Shown here: piece after piece, positions 27,867 to 36,424 of the stretch | Layout: every line of letters begins with the position of its first letter | Numbering within the stretch: position 1 is the first letter of the stretch | Position numbers and translations under genes: made by a program | DNA from: Plebeiibacterium marinum | GTDB lineage: Bacteria > Bacteroidota > Bacteroidia > Bacteroidales > Marinilabiliaceae | DNA length: 64,000 nucleotides | Assembly (NCBI RefSeq): GCF_026013615.1 | Contig: NZ_JAPDPI010000008.1 | Location: 62,001-126,000, forward strand | Direction of reading: 5' to 3' | Notes under the pieces: generated by a model | What the model saw: the letters and a program-made list of their open reading frames with translations, nothing else | Databases searched by the model: none | What the model was told of the DNA's origin: nothing

Positions 27867-28472
27867 TTAAATCATTACAATTGAACAAATAGTTCCGCAG
27901 CCAAGAAAAAAGCCTGAGTATACTTGAGCTGGGGAATGTGCATTAGCCCCCAGTCTGCTTGAGCCAAGTAATCCTGAAATGGCGATTGTTACCATGATCC
28001 ATATATTGGTGTCCACTCCATATTTCAAAGTCATAGAAATTAAGGCGCCGAATAAACCTCCTACACCAATCATGTGAATACTGATTTTCCAAAAAAATGA
28101 GATACACATTGAAATTATTACTGCTACCAGTGTCCCTAAAAAAAATAGAGGGATAAATGCAGGGAGCTGAAATTTTTTGAGGAAATAATAACCCAGGATA
28201 AAGAAGAAACCTGTTGTTAGCAAGGGCAAGATTCTTTCGCGTGGGGTTTCCATGTGTATGGATTTAATAATGCCCGTTTGAAGAAAAATAGGTATCGCAC
28301 TTAAAGGCAAGATGCAGGTGCTCACAAAAACAATAATAGTTACTAACCTTCTGAACTCAAAAGGGATGAAAGTAATATGACTTTCTGTGCTGAAAATTAC
28401 CAGAATGCCTATTGTGGGCATCAATAAAGGGTGAAGGATGGTGGATATAATTGAAGCTATTTTTTTTAGCAT
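27867..28472 (-). CDS. PAP2-family membrane phosphatase-like protein
   Basis: A 201-residue protein with six hydrophobic segments. The last third carries degenerate PAP2 (type 2 phosphatidic acid phosphatase) motifs: KISIHMIGVGG resembling the S-x-H motif, and SRLGANAHSPAQVYSG resembling the SR-x5-H-x3-D motif with Gln for Asp. The substrate is probably a lipid phosphate at the membrane, but the substitutions leave activity open. It lies 77 bases downstream of rpoN and its stop abuts that of the convergent SpoIIE gene. Confidence 0.75.
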   Translation of the reverse strand: MLKKIASIISTILHPLLMPTIGILVIFSTESHITFIPFEFRRLVTIIVFVSTCILPLSAIPIFLQTGIIKSIHMETPRERILPLLTTGFFFILGYYFLKKFQLPAFIPLFFLGTLVAVIISMCISFFWKISIHMIGVGGLFGALISMTLKYGVDTNIWIMVTIAISGLLGSSRLGANAHSPAQVYSGFFLGCGTICSIVMI

Positions 28473-28548
28473 GGCAAAATAATAAGTTACACGAATTGAG
28501 GAATGATGGAATCCTGATACTCGGTTTTGTGTTATAAAAATAATATGG

Positions 28549-30000
28549 CTATAGTTCTTTTCTTAGCCTGGCAACAGGAATGTTTAACTGTTCGCGGTAT
28601 TTAGCAACCGTTCTTCGTGCAATGTTGTATGATTTTTCCTTTAATATTTGCGATAGTTTATCATCGGTTAAAGGTTTGCGCTTGTCTTCATTTTCAATGC
28701 ACTCTGATAGTATCTTCTTAATTTCGCGTGTAGAAACTTCTTCGCCGGAATCGGTTTGCATTCCTTCAGAAAAGAAAGATTTTAACGGGAAGATACCAAA
28801 GTGGGTTTGTATATACTTGCTGTTTGAAACCCTTGATATAGTTGATATATCAAGATTTGTTTTTTCTGCAATGTCTTTTAAGATCATTGGTTTTAACTTG
28901 GTCTCATCACCTTCTTCAAAATATTCTTTCTGGTATTCCAAAATAGCATGCATGGTATTCATCAAGGTGTTTTGGCGCTGTTTGATGGCATCAATAAACC
29001 ATTTGGCTGAATCCAGTTTTTGTTTCACAAATATTACAGCATCTTTCTTGTCCTTGGTCTGGTTTTTTTTGTTGCCTGCATAATCTTCTAACATATTTGA
29101 GTATGTTTGGCTGATTCTAAGCTCAGGAACATTTCGTGTGTTTAATGACAGCTCCGGTTTCCCGTTTTTAATTTCCAGAATAAAATCAGGAATGATGTGC
29201 TGTACTGTTTTTGTCATAGGGTTGCTGTATGAGCTTCCTGGTTTAGGGTTTAGCTTTAAAATCTCTTCCAGGGCCTCTCTAACGTCATCTTCTTCCAGGT
29301 GAAGACGTTTGGTTATCTTTTCATAATGTTTTTTGGTAAATTCTTCAAAGTGATGCTTGATGATGTTGAAGGCATCGTTTATTGCCGGGAATGAACGGTC
29401 TTTTTTGTCCAGTTGCAGCAGGAGGCATTCCTGAAGGTCACGAGCCCCTACTCCCGGAGGATCAAAGTCCTGAACAATATCCAGAACATCCAGTGCCTCA
29501 CGTTCGTCAAATTCAATATTCTGGCTAAACGCAATGTCATCAATTATTTCATCAATTTCGCGGCGTAAATATCCATCTTCGTCGATGTTACCAACAATAT
29601 GTTCGGCCATCAATCTTTGGCGATCATCTAATATCCTGAGTCCGAGCTGGTCTGTTAAAAACTCATGAAAAGTAGTACCTTCTGAAAAGGGGATGTCTTC
29701 ATGTTTGTCATCTTTCGAAAAATTTCTGGCTTGCAACTTATAGGCTGGAATATCTTCGTTTTGAATATATTCATCTATGGAAAGTTCATCCTTCTCAACC
29801 TCGGATTCTTTTACTTCTGGTTCATCGTTGTCATCGTTGTTTCTTCCTTCTCCGTCAAGTTCAAGTACAGGATTCTCCTCTATCTCTTTTTTTATGCGTT
29901 GCTCCAGTTGTGCTGCCGGGATTTCAAGCAGTTTTATTACCTGTATTTGCAGAGGTGATAATTTTTGTAGGAGCTTTTGTTGTAAACTTTGTTTAAGCAT
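28549..30000 (-). CDS. rpoN: RNA polymerase sigma-54 factor
   Basis: A 483-residue sigma factor for enhancer-dependent promoters. Region I is Gln/Leu-rich (LKQSLQQKLLQKLSPLQIQV), region II acidic (about 50-85), then the core-binding domain, the HTH and the C-terminal RpoN box ARRTVAKYR at 461-469. Length and order are normal. No sigma-54 activator (AAA+ enhancer-binding protein) is encoded in the window. A TAATTTTG -7-like element lies on the minus strand at 30082-30089. Confidence 0.97.
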   Translation of the reverse strand: MLKQSLQQKLLQKLSPLQIQVIKLLEIPAAQLEQRIKKEIEENPVLELDGEGRNNDDNDEPEVKESEVEKDELSIDEYIQNEDIPAYKLQARNFSKDDKHEDIPFSEGTTFHEFLTDQLGLRILDDRQRLMAEHIVGNIDEDGYLRREIDEIIDDIAFSQNIEFDEREALDVLDIVQDFDPPGVGARDLQECLLLQLDKKDRSFPAINDAFNIIKHHFEEFTKKHYEKITKRLHLEEDDVREALEEILKLNPKPGSSYSNPMTKTVQHIIPDFILEIKNGKPELSLNTRNVPELRISQTYSNMLEDYAGNKKNQTKDKKDAVIFVKQKLDSAKWFIDAIKQRQNTLMNTMHAILEYQKEYFEEGDETKLKPMILKDIAEKTNLDISTISRVSNSKYIQTHFGIFPLKSFFSEGMQTDSGEEVSTREIKKILSECIENEDKRKPLTDDKLSQILKEKSYNIARRTVAKYREQLNIPVARLRKEL

Positions 30001-30154
30001 AGTTGTGTATCTATTCCTGTATAGAGTATTAATACTCTTTTAAAGTTTTATCGGTGTGTCCGATAATAATCTCTTAAACAACAAAATTAAGATTAATTGA
30101 TTAAAAGTGGTGTGAGAAAGTACGCAATTTTGTTTTTTATTGTGGGCGTAGTAT

Positions 30155-30185
30155 AAAAAAAGCTGTACATGTTGTATGTACAGCT
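30155..30185 (-). terminator. Terminator after Cys-rich peptide gene
   Basis: Perfect 10-bp arms AGCTGTACAT (30161-30170) and ATGTACAGCT (30176-30185), loop of 5; on the minus strand a T-run follows (30160-30155). It insulates the small Cys-rich gene from rpoN. Confidence 0.88.
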
Positions 30186-30213
30186 ATGGTAAATTGTTTT
30201 GTATTGGGGCTTG

Positions 30214-30435
30214 TTATTTTTTTTCGCCTTTACTACATTCTTTTTTGCACTCAGCCTTTTTCTCTTTAGAGCAGCATTCTTTTTTCTCTTTAGAGCAACA
30301 TTCTTTCTTCGCTTCTTTGTTGCAGCATTTTTTTTCGGTTTTTTGTGGTTCCTGAATAGCATCATTAGCTACTATTGGTGAAGCAATTGCTACCATAAAC
30401 ATAAAAAGGAATGAAACTGCGATTGATTTTTTCAT
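30214..30435 (-). CDS. Small exported Cys/Lys/Glu-rich protein
   Basis: A 73-residue protein: signal peptide 1-23 (MKKSIAVSFLFMFMVAIASP, cleavage about after IVA), then a mature part of 50 residues with eight Cys (37, 38, 46, 47, 54, 55, 63, 67), many as CC pairs in a repeated KECCSKEK unit, and otherwise Lys and Glu. No family is recognised. Paired cysteines in a short exported peptide suggest metal binding or redox buffering, but this is inference. It has its own strong terminator and is transcribed divergently from a sensor kinase gene, 186 bases away, whose periplasmic domain is also Cys-rich. The repeat also opens a Lys/Arg-rich frame on the same strand that I do not consider real. Confidence 0.75.
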   Translation of the reverse strand: MKKSIAVSFLFMFMVAIASPIVANDAIQEPQKTEKKCCNKEAKKECCSKEKKECCSKEKKAECKKECSKGEKK

Positions 30436-30502
30436 AATGTGTAAATTTAATTGTTATTAATTGTTGTCTTTTACAAAGATTAAATGAATAATCAATTCTT
30501 TT

Positions 30503-30540
30503 TGTTATCGTACTGTTAATCCGTGTTAACAGCTTGTTAA
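30503..30540. promoter_or_regulatory. Phased TGTTAA repeats: likely OmpR-type regulator box
   Basis: TGTTAT, TGTTAA, TGTTAA, TGTTAA begin at 30503, 30514, 30524 and 30535, that is 11, 10 and 11 bases apart, one per helical turn. The middle pair also forms the inverted repeat CTGTTAA/TTAACAG (30513-30532). OmpR/PhoB-family regulators bind such phased direct repeats. The cluster ends eight bases before the -33 element of the kinase promoter and lies between the kinase operon and the divergent Cys-rich peptide gene. Confidence 0.65.
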
Positions 30541-30547
30541 TTTGTAT

Positions 30548-30576
30548 TTGGGCATTGCCTATTATTTCTATTTTTG
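30548..30576 (+). promoter_or_regulatory. Bacteroidota-type promoter of sensor kinase operon
   Basis: TTG at 30548-30550 and TATTTTTG at 30569-30576, 18 bases apart, match the phylum consensus. The predicted start is near 30583, about 40 bases before the kinase ATG. The phased repeats end immediately upstream. Confidence 0.65.
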
Positions 30577-30621
30577 TATTGGTTTCGAATATAGTAACAT
30601 AGATTGTAAGGAAAAAGTTTA

Positions 30622-31875
30622 ATGGGGAGAAAAATTGTAAAACAATGGTGGCTGGCAATAGTAACTTTTTTGGTGCTTTTATGTCTGGTGATCATTCAGG
30701 TTTTGTTTTTGGTGAAGTCCGCAAGGCTCGAGGAAAAGCATTTTAACCATAGGGTGGTACTGGCTCTTAGGGAAGCCCGAAACGAAATTGCCCGGGAGGC
30801 CAATATGTGTAATAATATGCATAGTTATGTTTGTGGCAACCAGTGTTCTACAGATATGCAGTATATTAATTTTCAGAAGGTAGATAGTATTATACAGTCA
30901 AATTTATACATACATAAAATCCATCTGGAATATAAATTTGAGTTCATCAATGAAAATGATAGTGTCAAAGATAAAATATGTGTTACTTGTTACGAACAGT
31001 CATTAAATGGTTTGCTTGCCCAAAATGGTATTAAGTTATTAATAGAATTTCCAGATAATAGTAAGTTTGTTTTTGCTCAGTTAGGTACGCTGTTTTACAT
31101 CTCTATTGCATCTATATTATTTGTCATGATTTCTTTTGTTATCATTTATAGGTTGTTTACCAAAGAGCAATCTATATTATCAAATACAAAGTATTTTATT
31201 GATAATATGGTTCATGAGTTTCAAACGCCTTTGGCAAATGTTAAGTTTGCTTCAGGACTGATCAAAAAAAAGGTGAACGCAAGCGATGAGCGTGAAAAGG
31301 TTCTTCAGTACACGCAATTGATTCAGGATGAGAACGAAAAACTCAGGGGGCATGTGGATGATATTCTTAAAGTGGTATCCTTATATTCAGATAAAAAAGG
31401 GAATGAAAAGGTGGATGTGCGTCAAGTTCTGAATGCCTGCGTCGAGTCATTCCGTACTGATGTAGAACGGAAACATGGGGAGATAAAGGTTGATTTTTGT
31501 GCAGGTGATTTTGTGGTGAAAGGGGATGCAACACATATTAAGCATGTTTTTAGTAATGTTATTGATAATTCAATAAAATATACCAAACAGGCTCCATATA
31601 TAACAATAGAAACCATAAACAAAAGGGGTAAACTTGTTGTTTCAGTAAAAGATAACGGGGTTGGAATACCGTCTGCTGAGCTCGATAAAGTTTTTGAAAA
31701 ATACTATCGTGTTTCAACCGGAAATATTCATGATATTAAAGGATTTGGCCTGGGGCTTAATTTTGTTAAAAATGTTGTGGATAAGTATAAAGGGGCAGTG
31801 AAAATTAAAAGTGAGGTTAATAAAGGTACAATGGTGATTATTGAGTTGAAACTGGATTGTTCAGTTAAAAAGTAG
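30622..31875 (+). CDS. Sensor histidine kinase with Cys-rich periplasmic domain
   Basis: A 417-residue inner-membrane kinase: TM1 at about 11-31, periplasmic domain 35-153, TM2 at about 155-178, HisKA with phospho-acceptor His198 in MVHEFQTPL, and HATPase_c (NVIDNSIKY, DNGVGIP, GFGLGLNFV). The periplasmic part contains Cys63, Cys71, Cys75 (with His67 between) and a CVTC pair at 120-123, suggesting metal or redox sensing; this is inference. It is followed 40 bases later by its response regulator and preceded by a promoter and phased repeats shared with the divergent Cys-rich peptide gene. Confidence 0.9.
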   Translation: MGRKIVKQWWLAIVTFLVLLCLVIIQVLFLVKSARLEEKHFNHRVVLALREARNEIAREANMCNNMHSYVCGNQCSTDMQYINFQKVDSIIQSNLYIHKIHLEYKFEFINENDSVKDKICVTCYEQSLNGLLAQNGIKLLIEFPDNSKFVFAQLGTLFYISIASILFVMISFVIIYRLFTKEQSILSNTKYFIDNMVHEFQTPLANVKFASGLIKKKVNASDEREKVLQYTQLIQDENEKLRGHVDDILKVVSLYSDKKGNEKVDVRQVLNACVESFRTDVERKHGEIKVDFCAGDFVVKGDATHIKHVFSNVIDNSIKYTKQAPYITIETINKRGKLVVSVKDNGVGIPSAELDKVFEKYYRVSTGNIHDIKGFGLGLNFVKNVVDKYKGAVKIKSEVNKGTMVIIELKLDCSVKK

Positions 31876-31915
31876 ACAATTAGTTTGGTGCCTTTTATTT
31901 TGTTAATGAGATATT

Positions 31916-32614
31916 ATGGACGTGAATCCAAAGAAAATATTATTAGTTGAAGATGATACCAGTATGGGTTTCCTTTTGGTTGAGTTTTTAGAATCAAATG
32001 GTTTTGATGTTAAACTGTATAAGGATGGTTTACAGGGATTAAATGCTTTTAATAGTTATAAATTTGATTTTTGCATATTGGATGTGATGTTGCCTGGCCT
32101 TGATGGATTTTCTATTGCTGAAAAAATAAGGGAAAAGGATAAGGAGATACCTGTAATTTTTTTAACAGCGAAAACGTTTAAGGAAGATAAAATAAAGGGT
32201 TTTAACTTAGGTGTTGATGATTATGTTGTGAAGCCTTTTGATGAAGATGAGCTGCTGTGTCGTATAAGGGCCATTATGAGTCGATGTGATCCCGTGGTTC
32301 AGCCGGTTTATTGTGCAGATGAATATACAATAGGGGGATTTGTATTTGATTATAAAAACCAGCTTCTAAAAATTAAGGAAGAATCAAAGCGGCTCACTTA
32401 TAAGGAAAATGAAGTGCTGAAAATGTTGGCGGCTTCAAAAAATGAATTGGTCAAGCGTGACGATATCTTAAATAGCCTTTGGGGCGATAATGATTATTTT
32501 AATAGCAGGAGTCTCGATGTTTTTATTGCAAAACTGAGAAAATATTTAAAAGCAGATTCATGTATCAATATTGAAAATGTACCTACAGTTGGCTTCGTTC
32601 TAAAAGATGTTTAA
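31916..32614 (+). CDS. OmpR-family response regulator
   Basis: A 232-residue cytoplasmic transcription factor. Receiver domain 1-120 with the acidic pair Asp13/Asp14, phospho-acceptor Asp56 (CILDVMLPG) and conserved Lys106 (VVKPFD). The C-terminal winged helix (about 135-232; LTYKENEVLKML, SRSLDVFIAKLRKYL) is of the OmpR/PhoB type. It is encoded directly behind the sensor kinase and presumably receives its phosphate. The phased TGTTAA repeats upstream of the operon are the obvious candidate target, implying autoregulation plus control of the Cys-rich peptide. Confidence 0.93.
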   Translation: MDVNPKKILLVEDDTSMGFLLVEFLESNGFDVKLYKDGLQGLNAFNSYKFDFCILDVMLPGLDGFSIAEKIREKDKEIPVIFLTAKTFKEDKIKGFNLGVDDYVVKPFDEDELLCRIRAIMSRCDPVVQPVYCADEYTIGGFVFDYKNQLLKIKEESKRLTYKENEVLKMLAASKNELVKRDDILNSLWGDNDYFNSRSLDVFIAKLRKYLKADSCINIENVPTVGFVLKDV

Positions 32615-32960
32615 TGGCTTTTGTAGTCTGTTTCTGCGTTTTGTTTCAAAAAATATTCAAAAGTTATACATATTGTTCCAAAAAATGGAAAATGTATAAA
32701 GTGCAGATATACCGCTAAGTATGGGGATTTTGGAGAGGTTATAAACAAGTAACTTTATGTTAATATAAGTGGTTTGAGATTTTTTAGCTGTTTTGCTGCA
32801 TGGTGGTTTTTTAGAATGCTACTTAAAATTTATACATTGCACTTTAAATCAGTTGTTTGGTATTTATTTTAGTCGGGTGGAAAGATCGAATCCTTTTTAT
32901 TTCGTTTAACAAAAAAAGGATGGTTTTGATATAATTCATGTTGAATTAAAAATTTTACGC
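32615..32960. other. Intergenic region with ATGTATAA / TAAAGTGCA repeats
   Basis: No gene is seen. The 8-mer ATGTATAA occurs once (32692-32699) and its complement TTATACAT twice (32664-32671, 32830-32837). TAAAGTGCA at 32697-32705 is mirrored by TGCACTTTA at 32838-32846. A weak hairpin (TCCTTTTT with AAAAAGGA) lies near 32890-32921. No consensus promoter for the following PD40/SPOR gene was found. Confidence 0.4.
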
Positions 32961-35132
32961 ATGAAAATGGTGTTTAACAAAGCGTTGTTTGTCCTAGGAT
33001 GTTTCTTTTTTGTTTTTTGTCTTACATTTTCCCAGAATTCAGATGGAAAAAGAAATGCTAAGTTGTTCAAGCGGGCTTTGCATCTTGCCGATGAGGGTAA
33101 TTATAAGGATGCAATCAGTAGTTTGAAGGTTATTTTGCATAGTGATCCCAAAGATTTAGATGCCCTGTTTAATATTGGTTTATGTTATTTGAATACTTCT
33201 GATGGGGCTGATACTGCTTTGATATATTTTAACAAAGGGATGGATGTTCTTACAGATGAACAAAAGACCGGTTATTTTGGGCGGGAGTTTGGGATGTCTA
33301 TTGGTAAGGCCTATCAGGTTTTGCTGAAGCCGTTAAAAGCTGTTGAGATTTATGAAGATCTGTTGGTGCACCTTGGAGATGAGGATACCTTGGTGCAAAA
33401 AGAATTAGAACGCGAGATACAGGTTTGCCATAATGCTAATTTTTTTCTGGAGCATCCCATTGATATAGTTGTAGAGAATATGGGTAGTGAAGTAAACTCA
33501 ATGTACGATGACCATAGTCCCTTGGTTGGTGTAAGCGAGAATCAATTGTTTTTTACTTCCCGCCGGAATTGGATTAAACTATCGCTTCTTCCTGATGGAC
33601 AATATGCTGAAAAGATTTACTCTGTACCGTTATCTGCTAAGAACTGGGAAAGTGCCCGTTTGCTAAAGGTGTTTTTCCGTCAAAATGAGCACGAAGCAGC
33701 AGCTTCTCTATCTCCCGATGGGGATGATATTGTTTTGTTTAGAAATGATGAGCATGGAAAGAGTTTGTACATCAGCCATTTTGATGGTGATAATTGGTCG
33801 GAACCCGAAAAGCTTCCATTTCCCATAAATAGTTTTGCTCAGGAAACGCATGGGTCATTATCTGCAGATAAGAGTACCTTGTTTTTTACTTCAGACAGGG
33901 AAGGTGGTTTTGGAGGTATCGATATTTATATGTCAAAAAAAAATGCCAAAGGGGTTTGGGGTAATCCTATCAACCTTGGTGCAAATATTAATACTGAGTA
34001 TGATGAAGAAACCCCGATGATTCATTATGATGGAAAAACATTGTATTTTTCTTCGGAAGGACATAATTCAATGGGGAGGCTGGATGTTTTTTACGCCCAA
34101 ATGAATGCTGATTCAACATGGGGGCGACCAGTGAACCTGGGGTATCCAATTAATACCCCGGATGATGATTTCTTTTTCGTTCCAACGGTGAATAAAAGCC
34201 ATGCATATTATGCTTCCTCTAAATTTGATGATAATTATGGAGGTTCAGATATATATCATGTGAAGTTTGAAACTGATGATAATACCGAACTGGCAGTTGT
34301 GGAGGGTAGGATTGACGAGACCTTAGGTACTAATATGAATGATATGAGGATTTTGGTAACCAGGCGCAAGGATAAGAGGCTGGTTGGAGATTATCGCCCA
34401 AATCCTACTAACGGAAATTATATGTTGTTTCTTGAGGTTGGTTATGAGTATGAAATAAAAGAAACAAATTCGCAGCAGGAGAAAGAGAAGGTGTCATATG
34501 TAAATGCTACCCCGGATATGAGTTATTTGGATAAGCGGACGCCGGTTGTTTTTACTGATGTGGCTATGGATGCGCCTCTTACTAAGGCCGATGTTGAAGT
34601 TGTAACTGACCCGGGACAAGATGCAATTGAGCATGAGGTGAAAGGTGTGGTTGAGGGAGAAAATGTGGTAATAAATGAGCCGTCTGTTGAAGGTGTTGCA
34701 GAGGATAAGGGGGTTGGTGCTGAACGTAGACCGGAGAGGGAGGATGTTGGTATATCACAAGTTGAAATAGTAATGGAAACAGAAAACAATACCTCTACAG
34801 TTTCTAATGCAGTTGTGAAACCTAAAACTGTTGTGCCGGTTATGATAGTTGAAAGGGATGATAATTTTGTTATCAGTACACGTCCCGGCTATACAATACA
34901 GATTTTAGCACTTGAAAAAGGGCCGTTAAAAGATATGAGCTTCTTTACCAGACGTGGAGTTAATGGGGTTGTGGAGGTGAAATGTGTTGATGGATTTACC
35001 CGTTATATACTTGGAGAATTTAATGGTTATCGGGAGTCGCTGAAAATTAAGAAAAAGTTAGTGGCTGATGGTTATTTTAAGGATATATGGATCAGACCAT
35101 TGAGAGATTTGGATAATTTAAAATTAAAATAA
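32961..35132 (+). CDS. Envelope TPR / PD40-propeller / SPOR-like protein
   Basis: A 723-residue exported protein. Signal peptide 1-24 (ending CLTFSQ), a TPR pair at about 28-150, then PD40/WD40-like beta-propeller repeats (about 165-430; STLFFTSDREGGFGGIDIYM, KTLYFSSEGHNSMGRLDVFY). After a carboxypeptidase-like beta region and an acidic, low-complexity linker (about 535-640) a SPOR-like module closes the protein (YTIQILALEKG to IWIRPL). TPR plus PD40 resembles PorE and related T9SS-era envelope proteins, but the usual OmpA peptidoglycan-binding end is replaced by SPOR, which binds denuded glycan. It is alone between intergenic gaps; role unknown. Confidence 0.8.
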   Translation: MKMVFNKALFVLGCFFFVFCLTFSQNSDGKRNAKLFKRALHLADEGNYKDAISSLKVILHSDPKDLDALFNIGLCYLNTSDGADTALIYFNKGMDVLTDEQKTGYFGREFGMSIGKAYQVLLKPLKAVEIYEDLLVHLGDEDTLVQKELEREIQVCHNANFFLEHPIDIVVENMGSEVNSMYDDHSPLVGVSENQLFFTSRRNWIKLSLLPDGQYAEKIYSVPLSAKNWESARLLKVFFRQNEHEAAASLSPDGDDIVLFRNDEHGKSLYISHFDGDNWSEPEKLPFPINSFAQETHGSLSADKSTLFFTSDREGGFGGIDIYMSKKNAKGVWGNPINLGANINTEYDEETPMIHYDGKTLYFSSEGHNSMGRLDVFYAQMNADSTWGRPVNLGYPINTPDDDFFFVPTVNKSHAYYASSKFDDNYGGSDIYHVKFETDDNTELAVVEGRIDETLGTNMNDMRILVTRRKDKRLVGDYRPNPTNGNYMLFLEVGYEYEIKETNSQQEKEKVSYVNATPDMSYLDKRTPVVFTDVAMDAPLTKADVEVVTDPGQDAIEHEVKGVVEGENVVINEPSVEGVAEDKGVGAERRPEREDVGISQVEIVMETENNTSTVSNAVVKPKTVVPVMIVERDDNFVISTRPGYTIQILALEKGPLKDMSFFTRRGVNGVVEVKCVDGFTRYILGEFNGYRESLKIKKKLVADGYFKDIWIRPLRDLDNLKLK

Positions 35133-35140
35133 TACCAGGT

Positions 35141-35174
35141 TAAAATCCCCCATCGTGTTTGTTGGGGGATTTTA
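35141..35174. terminator. Bidirectional terminator
   Basis: Perfect 12-bp arms TAAAATCCCCCA (35141-35152) and TGGGGGATTTTA (35163-35174), loop of 10. It lies between the convergent PD40/SPOR and uracil permease genes and has A/T tracts on both sides. Confidence 0.85.
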
Positions 35175-35191
35175 ACTTATAAGTTATGGCT

Positions 35192-36424
35192 TTAATTTAC
35201 ATCGGTTTCTTCTTCTGAACCTTCAATATGTACTTCTTTTGACTTTCCAGGCAGTATTAAATTTAAGATAACACCTACTACGGAAGCTAAACCAATTCCT
35301 GCTAACGAAAAAGATCCAAAGTCGATAGAGGCTCCACCTATTCCAATGGTTAAAATAACAGAAACAATAACCATGTTCCTTGTTTTATGAAAATCAGCCT
35401 TTGATTCAATAAGTGTTTTTACACCAACACTGGCAATCATTCCAAAAAGCAAAAGCATGATTCCTCCCAGGACTTCTGTGGGGATGGATTTAAGTATGCC
35501 GCTGATTTTACCGATAACAGAAAAAAGAATTGCAGTAATGGCTGAGATCCTAAGTATCCTTGGGTTTGTTACTTTGGTAAGTTCAATGGCTCCTGTTACT
35601 TCAGAATAAGTAGTGTTGGGAACACTTCCCACCAGACCGGCAAAACTTGTGGCAATACCGTCTCCAAGCATGGTCCTGTTTAGTCCGGGATCTTTCATAA
35701 AATCTTTTTCTGCAACAGCACCAATGGCATATATATCACCAACGTGTTCAATTAATGGGGCTATGGCAACCGGAATCATAAATAATACAGCTTCCCAACT
35801 GAATTCAGGAAGGGTAAAAGATGGCAGTTGAAACCATGCAGCTTCTGCTATCGGTGAAAAGTCAACCTTGCCCATGGCAAGCGACAATAAATAGCCAACA
35901 ACTATGCCAATAAATACAGGAATTAATCTTATTATTCCCTTAAAGTACACAACAGCAATGATTGCCGATAGTAAAGAAATTCCGGCAATAATCCAGTTGT
36001 TCTTAGCCATGTCTACAGCTACAGGAGCAAGTGATAAACCTATAACCATGATTACAGGGCCTACAACCACTGAAGGAAAAAATGTTTTAATAAAATTAAC
36101 TCCTCGGAGTTTGATTAAAAATGAAACAACAGAGTATACTATTCCAACCGCAATAATACCAGATAGGGTTCCCGCAAAACCAAATTTTTCAGTGGCGGCT
36201 GTGATAGGGGCAATGAATGCAAAGCTACTGCCTAAAAAGACAGGGACTTTTCCTTTGGTAATCATGTGGAATATTAAGGTTCCTACTCCTGCTGAAAATA
36301 GTGCGATTGACGGATTGATGCCAACCAGTAGAGGAACTAATACGGTGGCTCCAAATGCCACAAAGAGAAACTGAACTCCCAACAGAATCTGTTTGGAATT
36401 AGATAATTGTGTTCTTGTATTCAT
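35192..36424 (-). CDS. uraA: NCS2 uracil/xanthine permease
   Basis: An inner-membrane nucleobase:proton symporter of 410 residues from ATG 36424 (an eight-codon extension upstream is unlikely). About 12-14 hydrophobic segments; family blocks include QFLFVAFGATVLVPLL at the start, the region FIAPITAATEKFGF, the catalytic-site segment PLIEHVGDIYAIG and NTTYSEVTGAIELT. The Glu in PLIEHVGD and the SEVTGA box match uracil transporters. A terminator-like hairpin lies 112 bases upstream in its own orientation, which could be an attenuator. Confidence 0.9.
   Translation of the reverse strand: MNTRTQLSNSKQILLGVQFLFVAFGATVLVPLLVGINPSIALFSAGVGTLIFHMITKGKVPVFLGSSFAFIAPITAATEKFGFAGTLSGIIAVGIVYSVVSFLIKLRGVNFIKTFFPSVVVGPVIMVIGLSLAPVAVDMAKNNWIIAGISLLSAIIAVVYFKGIIRLIPVFIGIVVGYLLSLAMGKVDFSPIAEAAWFQLPSFTLPEFSWEAVLFMIPVAIAPLIEHVGDIYAIGAVAEKDFMKDPGLNRTMLGDGIATSFAGLVGSVPNTTYSEVTGAIELTKVTNPRILRISAITAILFSVIGKISGILKSIPTEVLGGIMLLLFGMIASVGVKTLIESKADFHKTRNMVIVSVILTIGIGGASIDFGSFSLAGIGLASVVGVILNLILPGKSKEVHIEGSEEETDVN

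Noticed and set aside
30093-30365. 90-codon Lys/Arg-rich frame on the minus strand overlapping the Cys-rich peptide gene
   Set aside because: It is a second reading of the same repeated codons, lacks a signal and runs through the terminator hairpin at 30155-30185.
35904-36374. 156-codon plus-strand frame within uraA
   Set aside because: Antisense to a membrane protein gene; such shadows are expected from hydrophobic codon bias.
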